A stretch of 64,000 bases of DNA from contig NZ_VUOA01000021.1 in NCBI RefSeq assembly GCF_008386575.1, positions 62,001-126,000 of the forward strand, written 5' to 3'. Source of the stretch: Salinarimonas soli (lineage in GTDB: Bacteria > Pseudomonadota > Alphaproteobacteria > Rhizobiales > Beijerinckiaceae). The notes under the pieces were generated by a model, which saw only the letters and a list, made by a program, of their open reading frames with translations, was not told where the DNA came from and searched no databases. This document shows, piece by piece, positions 63,827 to 64,000 of the stretch. Position 1 is the stretch's first letter, and every line of letters begins with the position of its first letter. The position numbers and the translations under genes were made by a program.

Positions 63827-64000
63827 GAGAACCTGCCGCCTCGCCATCCGCAGCCGGAGCCGCGTCCGCCTTCTTGCGGGCCTTCGGGGCGAGGAGCTCG
63901 GGCGCGCGGCGGATGAGGTCGGCGAGGTCGGGTTCCTGGACGAGGTCGGCGGCCTCGGCGGGCTCCATCCAGCGGCCGTCGCGCTGGCCCTTCTCGGGGT
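63801..64000 (-). CDS. NUDIX hydrolase C-terminus (cut by window edge)
   Basis: The last 65 codons of a gene entering from the right. PEKGQRDGRWMEPAEAADLV then QEPDLADLIRRAPELL matches the C-terminal end of small Rhizobiales NUDIX hydrolases (EKGQR..RW....EAA..V.EPEL..L). The catalytic NUDIX box is outside the window. The protein continues into an alanine- and lysine-rich tail and ends GSPPPPCGEG, where residues and the TAG stop come from the palindromic repeat. Confidence 0.7.
   Translation of the reverse strand, partial: PEKGQRDGRWMEPAEAADLVQEPDLADLIRRAPELLAPKARKKADAAPAADGEAAGSPPPPCGEG

Noticed and set aside
1-64000. CRISPR arrays, rRNA operons, riboswitches
   Set aside because: No regularly spaced direct repeats, no rRNA signature and no recognisable riboswitch core were seen; the GC-rich repeats are irregular and palindromic.

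Overview
This window is high-GC chromosomal DNA from an alphaproteobacterium of the order Hyphomicrobiales (Rhizobiales), most like the Methylobacteriaceae/Salinarimonadaceae. That placement is inferred from the complete rpsB-tsf-pyrH-frr-uppS-cdsA-dxr-rseP-bamA-lpxD-fabZ-lpxA-lpxI-lpxB cluster (LpxI instead of LpxH, no skp gene between bamA and lpxD), a DUF3126 protein, an S2 protein with a C-terminal helix-hairpin-helix tail, class I PHA synthase and a GTTC-N7-GTTC LexA box. The species cannot be named from the sequence alone.

Layout: 0-2.1 kb holds a cut-off methyltransferase, a type III polyketide synthase and a family 2 glycosyltransferase, all on the minus strand. 2.2-10 kb holds an archaeal/eukaryote-like CDC48 ATPase, two tandem BON-domain proteins, a RecD2-type helicase, a gene under a LexA box that resembles phage single-strand annealing proteins, and a divergent TnsA-like protein. 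11.4-26.3 kb is the envelope, isoprenoid and translation cluster on the minus strand. Many of its genes overlap by 4 bp, and terminators lie between tsf and pyrH, rseP and bamA, and bamA and lpxD.

26.6-46.3 kb is ordinary metabolism and housekeeping: patatin-like lipase, rRNA methyltransferase, MAPEG protein, thrS, an OmpV-like outer-membrane protein, yidD, an IscU-like scaffold, folE, hisI, two DUF2059 proteins, rpiA, gor plus an iron alcohol dehydrogenase, class II DAHP synthase, a soluble three-PAS chemoreceptor, gph, and a ROK-family protein whose two halves are in swapped order. 46.6-52.9 kb is different. It is visibly AT-richer in parts and gene-poor, with small membrane or acidic proteins, a GT87-type mannosyltransferase, the 3' fragment of an RTX-type protein and a frameshifted membrane-protein gene. 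It ends at the 3' side of tRNA-Val(CAC), so it looks like an eroded genomic island.

53.2-64 kb returns to core genes: an L,D-transpeptidase, phaC, an aminotransferase, gltX, a gamma-carbonic anhydrase-like protein, DUF3126, cysE, an enoyl-CoA hydratase and a cut-off NUDIX hydrolase. GC-rich palindromic intergenic repeats are scattered through the window (about 4.6, 8.2, 35.2, 39.9, 57.7, 61.4 and 63.7 kb). One, at 57.65-57.9 kb, has near-perfect 27-bp terminal inverted repeats and a related copy at 39.9 kb. No CRISPR array, rRNA, intact transposase or integrase was seen.
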